DNA from: Streptomyces celluloflavus
Lineage (GTDB): Bacteria; Actinomycetota; Actinomycetes; Streptomycetales; Streptomycetaceae
Assembly (NCBI GenBank): GCA_000720995.1
Contig: JOEL01000019.1
Location: 1 to 64,000 of the forward strand
DNA: 64,000 nt
Direction: 5' to 3'
The notes below the pieces were generated by a model. It worked only from the letters and a program-made list of their open reading frames with translations. It made no database searches and was not told where the DNA came from. This document shows positions 8,229-17,005 of this stretch, piece after piece; within the stretch, counting starts at the first letter, position 1, and every line of letters starts with the position of its first letter. Position numbers and translations under genes: made by a program.

Positions 8229-9662
8229 ATGGCAACGGCGCCTAGCGTCTCGTATTCGATGACGGTGCGACTGGAAGTTCCCGCGAGCGGCACCGCCGTC
8301 AGCCAGCTCACCACGGCCGTGGAGTCCTCCGGCGGGTCGGTCACCGGCCTCGACGTGACCGCCTCCGGCCACGAAAAGCTCCGGATCGACGTCACCATCG
8401 CCGCGACATCCACCGCGCACGCCGACGAAATCGTCGGCAAGCTGCGCGAGATCGAGGGCGTCTCGCTCGGCAAGGTCTCCGACCGGACCTTCCTGATGCA
8501 CCTCGGCGGCAAGATCGAGATGGCGTCCAAGCACCCCATCCGCAACCGCGACGACCTGTCGATGCTCTACACCCCGGGTGTCGCACGGGTCTGCCAGGCC
8601 ATCGCCGACAACCCCGAGGACGCCCGCCGGCTGACGATCAAGCGCAACAGCGTCGCGGTCGTCACGGACGGCTCCGCAGTGCTCGGCCTGGGCAACATCG
8701 GCCCGATGGCCGCACTGCCCGTCATGGAGGGCAAGGCGGCCCTCTTCAAGCGCTTCGCCGGTATCGACGCCTGGCCGATCTGCCTGGACACCCAGGACAG
8801 CGACGCGATCGTGGAGATCGTCAAGGCCATCGCCCCCGGCTTCGCGGGCATCAACCTGGAGGACATCTCGGCGCCCCGCTGCTTCGAGATCGAGGCGCGG
8901 CTGCGCGAGGCCCTGGACATCCCGGTCTTCCACGACGACCAGCACGGCACCGCCATCGTGGTGCTCGCCGCGCTCACCAACGCGCTGCGCGTCGTCGGCA
9001 AGAAGGCGGCGGACGTACGGGTCGTCATGTCCGGTGCGGGCGCGGCCGGTACGGCCATCCTCAAGCTGCTGCTCGCGGCCGGCATCCAGCACGCCGTCGT
9101 CGCCGACATCCACGGTGTGGTGCACGCCGGCCGCGCGGACCTGGTCTCCGCCGACCCCGACTCGCCGCTGCGCTGGATCGCCGACAACACCAACCCCGAG
9201 GGCGTCACCGGCACCCTCAAGGAGGCCGTGGTCGGCGCGGACGTCTTCATCGGCGTCTCGGCGCCCGACGTCCTGGACGGCGACGACGTCGCGAAGATGG
9301 CCGACGGCGCGATCGTCTTCGCGCTGGCCAACCCCGACCCGGAGGTCGACCCGGCCGTCGCGCGGCAGACCGCCGCCGTCGTGGCCACCGGCCGCTCCGA
9401 CTTCCCCAACCAGATCAACAACGTCCTGGTGTTCCCCGGCGTCTTCCGCGGTCTCCTCGACGCGCAGTCCCGTACGGTGAACACCGAGATGATGCTGGCC
9501 GCGGCCGGCGCCCTGGCGGATGTCGTCCTGGAGGACGAGGTCAACCCGAACTACATCATCCCCAGCGTCTTCAACGACAAGGTTGCGGGCGCGGTGGCCG
9601 ATGCGGTACGGAACGCGGCGAAGGCCGGAGATCCGACTGTGACGGCCGCCACGGGGCTCTGA
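8229..9662 (+). CDS. Malic enzyme with N-terminal ACT domain (malate oxidoreductase, decarboxylating)
   Basis: 477 residues; the ATG follows AGAGGAAG. Residues 8-80 form an ACT-type ligand-binding domain. The malic enzyme core follows: SMLYTPGVARVC with the catalytic Tyr, EGKAALFKRFAGIDAWPI with the catalytic Lys region, metal-binding acidic residues in FAGINLEDISAPRCFEIE and in VFHDDQHGTA, and the dinucleotide fold RVVMSGAGAAGTAILKLL (about 264-282). It converts malate to pyruvate plus CO2 with NAD(P)+ reduction, at the link between the TCA cycle and pyruvate/NAD(P)H supply. The ACT domain suggests amino-acid or metabolite control. It stands alone between hairpins, and the HU gene follows. 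Confidence 0.93.
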   Translation: MATAPSVSYSMTVRLEVPASGTAVSQLTTAVESSGGSVTGLDVTASGHEKLRIDVTIAATSTAHADEIVGKLREIEGVSLGKVSDRTFLMHLGGKIEMASKHPIRNRDDLSMLYTPGVARVCQAIADNPEDARRLTIKRNSVAVVTDGSAVLGLGNIGPMAALPVMEGKAALFKRFAGIDAWPICLDTQDSDAIVEIVKAIAPGFAGINLEDISAPRCFEIEARLREALDIPVFHDDQHGTAIVVLAALTNALRVVGKKAADVRVVMSGAGAAGTAILKLLLAAGIQHAVVADIHGVVHAGRADLVSADPDSPLRWIADNTNPEGVTGTLKEAVVGADVFIGVSAPDVLDGDDVAKMADGAIVFALANPDPEVDPAVARQTAAVVATGRSDFPNQINNVLVFPGVFRGLLDAQSRTVNTEMMLAAAGALADVVLEDEVNPNYIIPSVFNDKVAGAVADAVRNAAKAGDPTVTAATGL

Positions 9663-9663
9663 C

Positions 9664-9687
9664 ACGGCGCGTCGTGTGACACGCCGT
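9664..9687 (+). terminator. Hairpin after malic enzyme
   Basis: ACGGCGCGTC-gtgt-GACACGCCGT, one mismatch, begins just after the stop at 9662. The following 9688-9995 is the HU leader/promoter region, with GC-rich foldable sequence but no gene. Confidence 0.55.
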
Positions 9688-9995
9688 CCGCGAGGCCCCC
9701 ATAGGGTGGCTGGCAGCGGACGACCGCCGCCCTCCGGGCCGGACCCGGAGCGGCGCGGTACGGAACGTCACCACTACGAGGCAGTGGCGCTTTTCGTGTG
9801 ACCCTCCAGGGTGCCGGATTGGCTTTACCGCCGCAGGTGGGGGCAGGATGCTCCCCCGAGGACTTTGTCCAGGGGGGACCCCCGGGGCACGAGGGAACTG
9901 ATGGACAGACCCGGGTCCGGGGACTGTCCGAGGACCCTGGCAGCATCGGCTTCGATGTCACGCCTCATTGGCAAGAAGAACACGGGAGTACAAAA

Positions 9996-10277
9996 ATGAA
10001 CCGCAGTGAGCTGGTGGCCGCTCTGGCCGATCGCGCCGAGGTGACTCGCAAGGACGCCGACGCCGTTCTGGCCGCTCTCGCCGAGGTGACGGGCGAGATC
10101 GTCGCCAAGGGCGACGAGAAGGTCACCATCCCTGGCTTCCTGACCTTCGAGCGCACCCACCGTGCCGCTCGTACCGCGCGCAACCCGCAGACCGGCGACC
10201 CGATCCAGATCCCGGCCGGCTACAGCGTGAAGGTCTCCGCGGGCTCCAAGCTCAAGGAAGCCGCCAAGGGGAAGTAA
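9996..10277 (+). CDS. hup: HU-family nucleoid protein
   Basis: 93 residues, the standard size of short HU. MNRSELVAALADRAEVTRKD begins the helical dimerisation body; the DNA-binding arm lies at about 46-75 with GFLTFERTHRAARTARNP and IPAGYSVKVSAGSKLK. It has no Lys/Ala-rich histone-like tail, so this is the HupA-type rather than the longer HupS-type Streptomyces paralogue. The ATG is preceded by CACGGGAG. It bends and compacts chromosomal DNA. It is a monocistronic unit closed by a very strong hairpin, consistent with high expression. Confidence 0.95.
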   Translation: MNRSELVAALADRAEVTRKDADAVLAALAEVTGEIVAKGDEKVTIPGFLTFERTHRAARTARNPQTGDPIQIPAGYSVKVSAGSKLKEAAKGK

Positions 10278-10294
10278 GACCCCTCAGTACGGCT

Positions 10295-10335
10295 GAGAAG
10301 GGCGGCCATCCCTCCCAGGGATGACCGCCCTTCTC
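10295..10335 (+). terminator. Strong hairpin terminator of hup
   Basis: GAGAAGGGCGG-C-CATCCCT closes on AGGGATG-A-CCGCCCTTCTC around CCC, 17 bases after the stop. Confidence 0.85.
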
Positions 10336-10412
10336 GCATGCCGTGCGCCGGTGTGCGGGCCGTATGGCCCGCTTTCCGCCGCCGTTTCCGGCCGCTCCCG
10401 GGGGCCGGTACG

Positions 10413-10449
10413 ACGAGGGCGGCCACCCGGTCCGGGTGGCCGCCCTCGT
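10413..10449 (-). terminator. Hairpin terminator of murA
   Basis: Perfect 17-bp arms (ACGAGGGCGGCCACCCG and its complement) with a GTC loop, 32 bases beyond the murA stop on the minus strand. It separates the convergent hup and murA genes. Confidence 0.8.
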
Positions 10450-10481
10450 GTGCGCGGGGGCGCGGCGCGGACGCCGGGCGC

Positions 10482-11831
10482 TCAGTCGCGCAGTGCGCCG
10501 TTCGGCAGCTCGACATGGGCGCCGAGGCTGATGAGCTTCTCCATGAAGTTCTCGTAGCCGCGGTTGATCAGGTCGATGCCGTGCACCTGGGAGGTGCCCT
10601 GCGCCGCCAGCGCCGCGATCAGGTACGAGAAGCCGCCGCGCAGGTCGGGGATGACCAGATCGGCGCCCTGGAGCTTGGTGGGCCCGGAGACGACCGCGGA
10701 GTGCAGGAAGTTGCGCTGCCCGAAGCGGCAGGCGGAGCCGCCCAGGCACTCGCGGTAGAGCTGGATGTGGGCGCCCATCTGGTTGAGCGCCGAGGTGAAG
10801 CCGAGCCGGGACTCGTAGACCGTCTCGTGCACGATCGACAGGCCCGACGCCTGGGTCAGCGCGACGACCAGCGGCTGCTGCCAGTCGGTCTGGAAACCGG
10901 GGTGGACGTCGGTCTCCAGCGCGATGGCGTCCAGCGAGCCGCCCGGGTGCCAGAAGCGGATGCCCTCGTCGTCGATCTCGAAGGCGCCACCGACCTTGCG
11001 GAAGGTGTTCAGGAAGGTCATCATCGACCGCTGCTGCGCGCCGCGGACGTAGATGTTGCCCTCGGTGGCCAGCGCCGCGGACGCCCAGGACGCGGCCTCC
11101 AGGCGGTCCGGCAGGGCGCGGTGGGTGTAGCCGTCGAGCCTGTCGACACCGGTGATCCGGATCGTCCGGTCGGTGTCCATGGAGATGATCGCGCCCATCT
11201 TCTGCAAGACGCAGATGAGGTCCTCGATCTCGGGCTCCACGGCGGCGTTCGACAGTTCGGTGACGCCCTCCGCCAGGACGGCGGTCAGCAGCACCTGCTC
11301 GGTCGAGCCGACCGACGGGTACGGCAGCCGGATCTTGGTGCCGCGCAGCCGCTGGGGGGCCTCCAGGTACTGCCCGTCGTCGCGCTTCTCGATCGTCGCG
11401 CCGAACTGGCGCAGCACGTCGAAGTGGAAGTCGACCGGCCGGCCGCCGATGTCGCAGCCGCCCAGACCGGGGATGAAGGCGTGGCCGAGGCGGTGCAGCA
11501 GCGGGCCGCAGAACAGGATCGGGATGCGCGAGGAGCCCGCGTGCGCGTCGATGTCCGCGACGTTGGCGCTCTCCACGTGCGACGGGTCGAGGATCAGCTC
11601 ACCCGGCTCGTCACCCGGGCGGACCGTCACGCCGTGCAGTTGCAGCAGCCCGCGCACGACGCGGACGTCGCGGATGTCGGGCACGTTGCGCAGCCGGCTC
11701 GGCCCGCTGCCGAGGAGGGCGGCGACCATCGCCTTCGGTACGAGGTTCTTCGCACCGCGAACCCGGATCTCGCCCTCCAGCGGGGTGCCACCGTGGACAA
11801 GCAGTACGTCGTCGTCAGTAGAGACGGTCAT
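10482..11831 (-). CDS. murA: UDP-N-acetylglucosamine 1-carboxyvinyltransferase
   Basis: 449 residues with inside-out alpha/beta repeats of the EPSP-synthase fold. K28-N29 in RGAKNLVPKAM matches the substrate-contacting Lys-Asn pair. The catalytic loop reads PGLGGCDIGGRPVDFH with the reactive cysteine at C126, so the enzyme has the Cys that fosfomycin alkylates. Further signatures are LPYPSVGSTEQVLLTAVLAEG and ETVYESRLGF. It transfers enolpyruvate from PEP to UDP-GlcNAc, the first committed step of peptidoglycan synthesis. It diverges from yqgE, the same arrangement (as recalled) as in S. coelicolor. A second MurA exists in many Streptomyces but is not in this window. Confidence 0.95.
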   Translation of the reverse strand: MTVSTDDDVLLVHGGTPLEGEIRVRGAKNLVPKAMVAALLGSGPSRLRNVPDIRDVRVVRGLLQLHGVTVRPGDEPGELILDPSHVESANVADIDAHAGSSRIPILFCGPLLHRLGHAFIPGLGGCDIGGRPVDFHFDVLRQFGATIEKRDDGQYLEAPQRLRGTKIRLPYPSVGSTEQVLLTAVLAEGVTELSNAAVEPEIEDLICVLQKMGAIISMDTDRTIRITGVDRLDGYTHRALPDRLEAASWASAALATEGNIYVRGAQQRSMMTFLNTFRKVGGAFEIDDEGIRFWHPGGSLDAIALETDVHPGFQTDWQQPLVVALTQASGLSIVHETVYESRLGFTSALNQMGAHIQLYRECLGGSACRFGQRNFLHSAVVSGPTKLQGADLVIPDLRGGFSYLIAALAAQGTSQVHGIDLINRGYENFMEKLISLGAHVELPNGALRD

Positions 11832-12150
11832 GGATCTCGCGTTCCTGGAGACGGTCTAGGGCCAATGAGAAATGGTAAGGGCGGCGGAGGGGGTGTCCTG
11901 CGGGCTGTGTGCGGTCCAGGCGTGTAATGGCTTTGTCACAACACGCTCGGCTACGGTCCGCCTTTGATCTGTAATCACCTTTTGGCCGTAAATCCACCTT
12001 TGTATCGCGAAGGGGCAATTTGCGGCGGTCGTGGCGCCGATCCGGTGCCCGTGCCGTGCGCCGGGGCTGCCGCCGTACGCCCTGCCCTGCTCTCGCACGG
12101 GTCCCGTCGTTGACTCCCCGCACCGGGCCGAAGTGCGGGATCATGTGGCC

Positions 12151-12825
12151 ATGCCCGAGGTGTCCTCGCTCACAGGCCGACTGCTCGTCGCGACACCCGC
12201 GCTCGCCGATCCGAACTTCGACCGCGCGGTGGTGCTGCTCCTCGATCACGACGAGGAGGGCTCCCTCGGCGTGGTCCTCAACCGCCCCACACCGGTCGGC
12301 GTCGGGGACATCCTCGCGTCGTGGGCCCCGCTGGCCGACGCGCCGGGCGTGGTCTTCCAGGGCGGTCCGGTGTCGCTCGACTCGGCGCTCGGGGTGGCGG
12401 TGGTGCCCGGCGGCCTGTACCGGGAGGGCGGCGGCCCGCCGGTGGGCAGCGGCGCCTGGCCCGGCGCGGCCGATGCGGAGGTGGCCGGCGAACCGGCCGC
12501 GGACACGGCGGAGGGCGGACGGTCCGGGGACGAGCCGCTGGGCTGGCGCCGGGTGCACGGCGCGATCGGCCTGGTCGATCTGGAGGCCCCGCCGGAACTG
12601 CTCGCGGCGGTCCTCGGCAGTCTGCGGATCTTCGCCGGGTACGCCGGGTGGGGGCCCGGCCAGCTGGAGGACGAACTGGTCGACGGCGCCTGGTACGTCG
12701 TCGACTGCGAGCCCGGTGACATCTCCTCACCCGATCCGGAGCGGCTGTGGCGCGCGGTGCTGCGGCGTCAGCGCAGCGAGCTGGCGATGGTCGCCACGTA
12801 TCCGGACGACCCGTCGCTGAACTGA
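12151..12825 (+). CDS. yqgE: YqgE/AlgH family protein (DUF179)
   Basis: 224 residues from the ATG at 12151; upstream in-frame sequence is not family-like. The DUF179 signature is clear: SLTGRLLVATPALADPNFDRA, VVLLLDHDEEGSLGVVLNRP, GVVFQGGPVSLDSALGV, and near the end FAGYAGWGPGQLEDELVDGAW. About 35 residues of Gly/Ala/Glu-rich insertion (about 92-128) make it longer than the usual ~185. Molecular function of the family is not established. The gene diverges from murA; the 319-bp spacer between them (11832-12150) holds the promoters and nothing else recognisable. Confidence 0.92.
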   Translation: MPEVSSLTGRLLVATPALADPNFDRAVVLLLDHDEEGSLGVVLNRPTPVGVGDILASWAPLADAPGVVFQGGPVSLDSALGVAVVPGGLYREGGGPPVGSGAWPGAADAEVAGEPAADTAEGGRSGDEPLGWRRVHGAIGLVDLEAPPELLAAVLGSLRIFAGYAGWGPGQLEDELVDGAWYVVDCEPGDISSPDPERLWRAVLRRQRSELAMVATYPDDPSLN

Positions 12826-12904
12826 GCCGAGCCGAGTTGAATCGAGCCGAGCCGAGCTGCACTGAACCGAGCTGAGCTGCGGGCTGAGCTGAGCTGAGCT
12901 GCGC
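12826..12904. repeat. GAGCY pentanucleotide microsatellite
   Basis: Directly after the yqgE stop, imperfect tandem copies of GAGCC/GAGCT/GAGTT, spaced as CCGAGC and TGAGC, run for about 80 bp. No hairpin or gene accounts for them. Confidence 0.7.
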
Positions 12905-13099
12905 CGGGGCCGGTTCGGGCCGGGGGTGACGACGGGCCGCGGGCCGTGTGGTGCCGGGCGGGCGGCCGGGTCCGCGGGGACGTTGTTACGGGCTCGTCAT
13001 GGGGGATTGTCAGACCCCGTCGCTAAGGTTCGAGATGGCAGGGGACGGTGCGCGGACGGACGCGAAGGCGGGGCCGCGCGAGACGAACGGGGGACGGCC

Positions 13100-13780
13100 A
13101 TGCACAGGCCGAGCGTGCCCGAGGACCTTGATCATCCGGAGCGGCTGTGGGCCCGCGCCGCGACGCTGGCCGTGGTGGCGGCCGCCGTGCCGGACATGGA
13201 CGAATTCGCCCGGACCGGCCAGGGGCTGGTGTGCTGGAACGGCGGCGGCAGCTACTGGTGGCGGCTGGAACTGTCCGGGGACGGCCGTGCGCTGCTCTGC
13301 GGGCAGGACGCGGACGGCAGTCACACGCACTGGGGCGGCAGGCGGCTCGACTTCCTGTCGGGCGGCCCCGACTGGCTGCCCCGGGAGCGGTTGCGGGAGG
13401 ACGCCGAGGGCGGACTCCTCGGCTTCGTGTACTGGTGGCAGGACGGGGTCTGGAGCCGCGCGCCGTATCCCGGGCAGCTGCCGGACGACGGTCTGGCGAC
13501 GGCCGTGAGCTGGGCCGCGGCCGGGGACACCGCGGTGGCGGAGATCGTCCAGGAACTCGTGGCGCGCCGGGAGACGGACGCCGATCCCCTGGCCGCGGTC
13601 CACGGCTTCCTCGCCGCCGCCGAGGCCCGCACGGTCGGTGCGGCGGAGATAGCGGAGCTGCTGGACGCGGTCTGCGACCGGGACTCCTGGTACGACGTGC
13701 GGCCGGCCGCGGCCCTCGCGTTCGCCACCGAGCTGGGCCTGACCACGGGCGACCGGGGCGGGCTGCGGGTGGCGTCGTAG
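13100..13780 (+). CDS. Conserved hypothetical protein, soluble, Trp-rich
   Basis: 226 residues from the ATG at 13100. The N-terminal half has several aromatics (VCWNGGGSYWWRLELSGDG, HTHWGGRRLDFLSG, GFVYWWQDGVWSRAPY), resembling a small beta-sheet SUKH/immunity-like or ligand-binding fold. The C-terminal half is helical and Ala-rich (AVHGFLAAAEARTVGAAEIA). No signal peptide or membrane segment. I do not recognise a named family. It is convergent with the LysR gene at 13820 and separated from yqgE by the pentanucleotide repeat. Confidence 0.7.
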   Translation: MHRPSVPEDLDHPERLWARAATLAVVAAAVPDMDEFARTGQGLVCWNGGGSYWWRLELSGDGRALLCGQDADGSHTHWGGRRLDFLSGGPDWLPRERLREDAEGGLLGFVYWWQDGVWSRAPYPGQLPDDGLATAVSWAAAGDTAVAEIVQELVARRETDADPLAAVHGFLAAAEARTVGAAEIAELLDAVCDRDSWYDVRPAAALAFATELGLTTGDRGGLRVAS

Positions 13781-13819
13781 GGCGAGGGGGACGGCGGCCG
13801 CGCGGGCGCGGGCGCGGGG

Positions 13820-15124
13820 TCAGCGCCCGGCGGGTCCCGTCCGTGCGGCGCGCGCCGTGCCCTCGGGGTGTGCGGCAGGTGCCGGGTGCGCTCGCCGCTC
13901 CGCCAGTGCGAAGAGGCGCTCCGCCAGCGGGTGGGCGTCGCGGGCGGGCAGCGCGAGGTGGACGGGTACCGGCGGCGCGTTCTTGAGGCGTACGTACCGG
14001 ATGCCGGGGTGGGTGTGCCGCCGGGCCACCGGCTCCGGTGCCACACCGACGCCGTGGCCGGCCGCGACCGCTTCCAGCCACTCGTCGAAGTTCCCCGCGG
14101 TGCAGGCGAGTCGGGGGCGCCGGCCGACGGGCCACAGGTCGGGTGTGGTGCTGCCGGTGACGGTGTTGACCACCAGCGGCAGATCCGCCAGCTCGGCCCA
14201 GTCCAGCACCCGGCGGTGGGCCACCGTGCGGACGGCCGCGGCCATGGCCGCGGTGCCGGACCGGGTATCGGCGTGCCCCGCCGCGCGGTCCCCGGCGTGC
14301 TCGCCGGCAGGGTCTCGCGGGTGGCCGTGCGGATGGTCGTCCGCGTGGCCGGCGGCGCGCAGCGGGGTGCGGGACAGGGCGGCGATCCGCGGTTCGTGGA
14401 GCAGGAGGGTGGTGCGCAGCCCGGCGCCCGGGGGGATGTCGCCGCGCAGTACCACGATGTCCGACTCCCCGGTCTCCAGCCCGGCGAGCGGGGAGTCCCG
14501 GCGTACCAGCCGGACGCCGGCGCCGGTCGCCGCCTCGAAGTCCGCGGTGAGCGGGGCGCAGGCGGCGGGCAGCAGCGAGGTGAAGCCGAGGCGCAGGACC
14601 GCGGGCCCGGCGGGGGAGCGGAGCGCGGCGGCCAGCCGGGGCAGCAGCGGGGCGAGGTCGTCGTAGAGCCGGCGGCCGGCGTCGGTGAGCTCGACGCGGC
14701 GGGTCGTACGGTCCAGCAGCCGGGTGCCGAGGGCGGTCTCCAGTGCGCGGACGGTCCGGGTCAGGGCGGGCTGGCCGGTCCGCAGCCGGTCGGCGGCGTG
14801 GGTGAAGCTGCGCTCGTCCGCGACGGCGAGGAAGCCGCGCAGATGCCGCAGTTCGACGCCGTCGAAGGCGGCGAAGCCGTCCGGACCGTCGGGGCTTCCG
14901 GGGCTTTCGGGGCCGTGGCCGGCCCCCGCCGTCGCCCCGGCCGCACTCGCCGCATCCGCCGCATCCGCCGTATGGCCGGTATCCGCCGGGCCGCTCGCCT
15001 TCGCCGTACGGCGCGTATCCGTTGTACGGCGGGTATCCGCCGCACAGCGGCCATCCGCCGTACCGCGCGTATCCGCCGTACGGAGCGTGTCCCCCGCGCG
15101 GCCCGGAGCCCTGTCGTCATTCAT
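13820..15124 (-). CDS. LysR-family transcriptional regulator with repetitive N-terminal extension
   Basis: 434 residues from the ATG at 15124. A normal LysR begins only near residue 83 (GVELRHLRGFLAVADERSFTHAA, then GQPALTRTVRALETALGTRLL); the effector-binding domain runs to about 425. The first ~80 residues are low complexity with repeats of ADTRRT/TADTR type, encoded by imperfect 12-18 bp repeats. No start codon lies immediately at the HTH, so the extension may be genuinely translated. It diverges from the MFS exporter at 15247, with 122 bp between starts, and probably controls it. Confidence 0.85.
   Translation of the reverse strand: MNDDRAPGRAGDTLRTADTRGTADGRCAADTRRTTDTRRTAKASGPADTGHTADAADAASAAGATAGAGHGPESPGSPDGPDGFAAFDGVELRHLRGFLAVADERSFTHAADRLRTGQPALTRTVRALETALGTRLLDRTTRRVELTDAGRRLYDDLAPLLPRLAAALRSPAGPAVLRLGFTSLLPAACAPLTADFEAATGAGVRLVRRDSPLAGLETGESDIVVLRGDIPPGAGLRTTLLLHEPRIAALSRTPLRAAGHADDHPHGHPRDPAGEHAGDRAAGHADTRSGTAAMAAAVRTVAHRRVLDWAELADLPLVVNTVTGSTTPDLWPVGRRPRLACTAGNFDEWLEAVAAGHGVGVAPEPVARRHTHPGIRYVRLKNAPPVPVHLALPARDAHPLAERLFALAERRAHPAPAAHPEGTARAARTGPAGR
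14935..15095. repeat. Imperfect CGCATCCGCCGTACGG repeats
   Basis: Repeated CGTATCCGCCGTACGG/CGCATCCGCCG units inside the 5' end of the LysR gene (minus strand). They encode the Thr/Ala/Asp/Arg-rich N-terminal extension. Confidence 0.65.
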
Positions 15125-15246
15125 GCCGCCCCAGCATAAGTGCGGCCCCGCGGGCATTTCCCCGGGCATCCGGAGACTGCCTACGTTTCCCGCATCGGTT
15201 CATCCCGGGGCGCCGGTGCCCCGGAAGATCAGGGGAGTTGAGCGCG

Positions 15247-16428
15247 GTGCGCAAGGTCTGGCTGCTGACGCTGGGGGCCTTCACCCTCGGCCTGGACGCC
15301 TATGTGATGGCCGGTCTGCTGCCGGTCCTGGCGGACGACATCGGTACCCGGGTGTCCCTGGCGGGGCAGCTGGTGACCGTCTTCACGCTGGCGTACGCGA
15401 TCTCCGCGCCGCTGGTCGCCGGGCTGCTGGCCGGAGTGCGGCCGCGGGTGCTGATCCTGGCCGCGCTGGCGGTCTTCACACTCGGCAACGGCGTGACGGC
15501 GCTCGCGCCCTCGCTGGGCGCGCTGCTCGCCGCCCGGGTGGTCGCGGGCGCCGGGGCCGGGGTCTACTCGGCGCTGTCCACGGCGGCCGCCGCCGCACTG
15601 GTCCCCGAGGCGCGGCGCGGCCGGGCGCTGGCGCTGGTGATGGGCGGGATGAGCGCGGGCACCGTACTGGGCGTGCCGATCGGGGTGCTGCTGGCCGAGC
15701 ACACCGGCTGGCGCACCACGATGTGGCTGGTCACGGGGCTCGGCGCGGTCGCCCTCGGCGGTCTCGCGGCGCTGCTGCCGCCGGTGCCCGCCGAGCCCGC
15801 GGTCCCGGTCCGGGCCCGGCTGGCGGCCATCGCGGACCGTGCGGTGGCACCCGTCGTCGCCGTGTCGTTCCTGGCCGCGGTCGCCAGCCTCGGCCTGTAC
15901 ACCTACCTCGCGCCGGTGCTGGCCGCCGCGGGCGGTGTCGGCGAGGTGGCCCCGTACCTGTGGGCGTGGGGCGTCGGCGGGGTGCTGGGCAGTGTGCTGG
16001 CCGGGCCGCTGGTGGACCGTACGGGCCGGGCCGGGCGGCTGGTCGGCGTGGTGCTGGTGGTGATCGTCGTGGCGCAGGCGCTGCTGCCGTCGCTGGCCTC
16101 CGTGGCGCTGCCCGGTGCGGTGGCCGCGCTGGTGGCGTGGGGTGCGGCGGGCTGGGCGCTCCAGGTGCCGCAGCAGCACCGGCTGCTGGCGCTGCGCGCG
16201 GACCGCGGCACGGTCGCGCTCGCGCTGAACAACTCGGCGCTCTATCTGGGCAGCGCGGTCGGTTCGGCGCTGGGCGGGCTGGCGCTGGCGGTGGGCGCGG
16301 CGCCGTACGTGCTGCCCTGGGCGGCGGCGGGGGTGGCGGCCGCCGGTCTCGCCCTGCACCTGGCGACGGGCCGGCGCTCCCGGGTCGCCGCGCGCGTGGG
16401 TACCCTTGGCAGTTATGAGCACTGTTGA
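15247..16428 (+). CDS. MFS transporter, DHA1 drug-efflux type
   Basis: 393 residues, about 12 hydrophobic segments. The GTG at 15247 is chosen because AGGGGA (15231-15236) sits 10 bases upstream; a TTG at 15238 would be too close. TM1 reads LLTLGAFTLGLDAYVMAGLL; motif A-like sequence follows TM2 (GLLAGVRPRVLILAAL), and MGGMSAGTVLGVPIGVLLAE with GWRTTMW matches the AraJ/CmlA-like efflux group. The substrate is unknown. The stop overlaps the start of the DUF3039 gene by 14 bases. The LysR gene reads divergently and is the likely regulator. Confidence 0.9.
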   Translation: MRKVWLLTLGAFTLGLDAYVMAGLLPVLADDIGTRVSLAGQLVTVFTLAYAISAPLVAGLLAGVRPRVLILAALAVFTLGNGVTALAPSLGALLAARVVAGAGAGVYSALSTAAAAALVPEARRGRALALVMGGMSAGTVLGVPIGVLLAEHTGWRTTMWLVTGLGAVALGGLAALLPPVPAEPAVPVRARLAAIADRAVAPVVAVSFLAAVASLGLYTYLAPVLAAAGGVGEVAPYLWAWGVGGVLGSVLAGPLVDRTGRAGRLVGVVLVVIVVAQALLPSLASVALPGAVAALVAWGAAGWALQVPQQHRLLALRADRGTVALALNNSALYLGSAVGSALGGLALAVGAAPYVLPWAAAGVAAAGLALHLATGRRSRVAARVGTLGSYEHC

Positions 16429-16708
16429 GCCCGAGCGCGGGGCAGGTACGGGAACCCTCGTAGAGCCGACACCGCAGGTGTCGCACGGCGACGGCGATCA
16501 CGAGCGCTTCGCCCACTATGTCCAGAAGGACAAGATCATGGCGAGTGCGCTCGACGGCACTCCTGTCGTCGCGCTGTGCGGCAAGGTCTGGGTTCCGGGG
16601 CGTGACCCGAAGAAGTACCCGGTCTGCCCGATGTGCAAGGAGATCTTCGAGTCCATGGGCGCCGGTGGCGACAAGGACAAGGGCGGCAAGGACGGCGGCA
16701 AGAAGTAG
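16415..16708 (+). CDS. DUF3039 family protein, zinc-ribbon-like
   Basis: 97 residues. The core FAHYVQKDKIMASALDGTPV, VALCGKVWVPGRDP and YPVCPMCKEIFESM is the DUF3039 signature. It contains one cysteine in ALCGK and a C-x2-C pair in VCPMCKE that could bind a metal. The tail is Gly/Lys/Asp-rich. Function is unknown; the family is restricted to actinobacteria. The start lies inside the end of the MFS gene. Confidence 0.85.
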   Translation: MSTVEPERGAGTGTLVEPTPQVSHGDGDHERFAHYVQKDKIMASALDGTPVVALCGKVWVPGRDPKKYPVCPMCKEIFESMGAGGDKDKGGKDGGKK

Positions 16709-16764
16709 CGGCTGCCGCAGGCGGTAGCGGCGGGCGTGCGTCCGCCGTGGGCAGAGGTACCGGC

Positions 16765-16797
16765 ACGGGCCCGGGTCCTTCATGGACCCGGGCCCGT
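16765..16797 (+). terminator. Hairpin terminator
   Basis: Perfect 14-bp arms ACGGGCCCGGGTCC/GGACCCGGGCCCGT with a TTCAT loop, 56 bases after the DUF3039 gene. Confidence 0.8.
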
Positions 16798-16958
16798 CGT
16801 CGTGCGCGGACGGCGGGGCGGCCGGGCGGCAGGGGAGCCGGGCGGGTGCGGGCGGGCGCGCCGGCGGGTGCCGCGCGGGGCGGCGTGGAGATCTTCGGCG
16901 GTGACGGGCTCTTGTCGTGGCGCGTAACCACCCTTAATCTCCAGGGAATTGTGCAATG

Positions 16959-16974
16959 CGAAACGCTCGTTGCG
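16959..16974. promoter_or_regulatory. Candidate LacI-type operator before the sugar ABC operon
   Basis: CGaAACG-CT-CGTTgCG is a near-perfect inverted repeat centred at 16966/16967, 32 bases before the binding-protein start. Size and AAACG/CGTT half-sites resemble LacI-family operators of Streptomyces sugar operons. It does not resemble the DasR site. A TGCAA...TTGCA pair flanks it. Confidence 0.45.
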
Positions 16975-17005
16975 TATGTTGCAACAAGACTCGGAGGGTT
17001 CTGCC

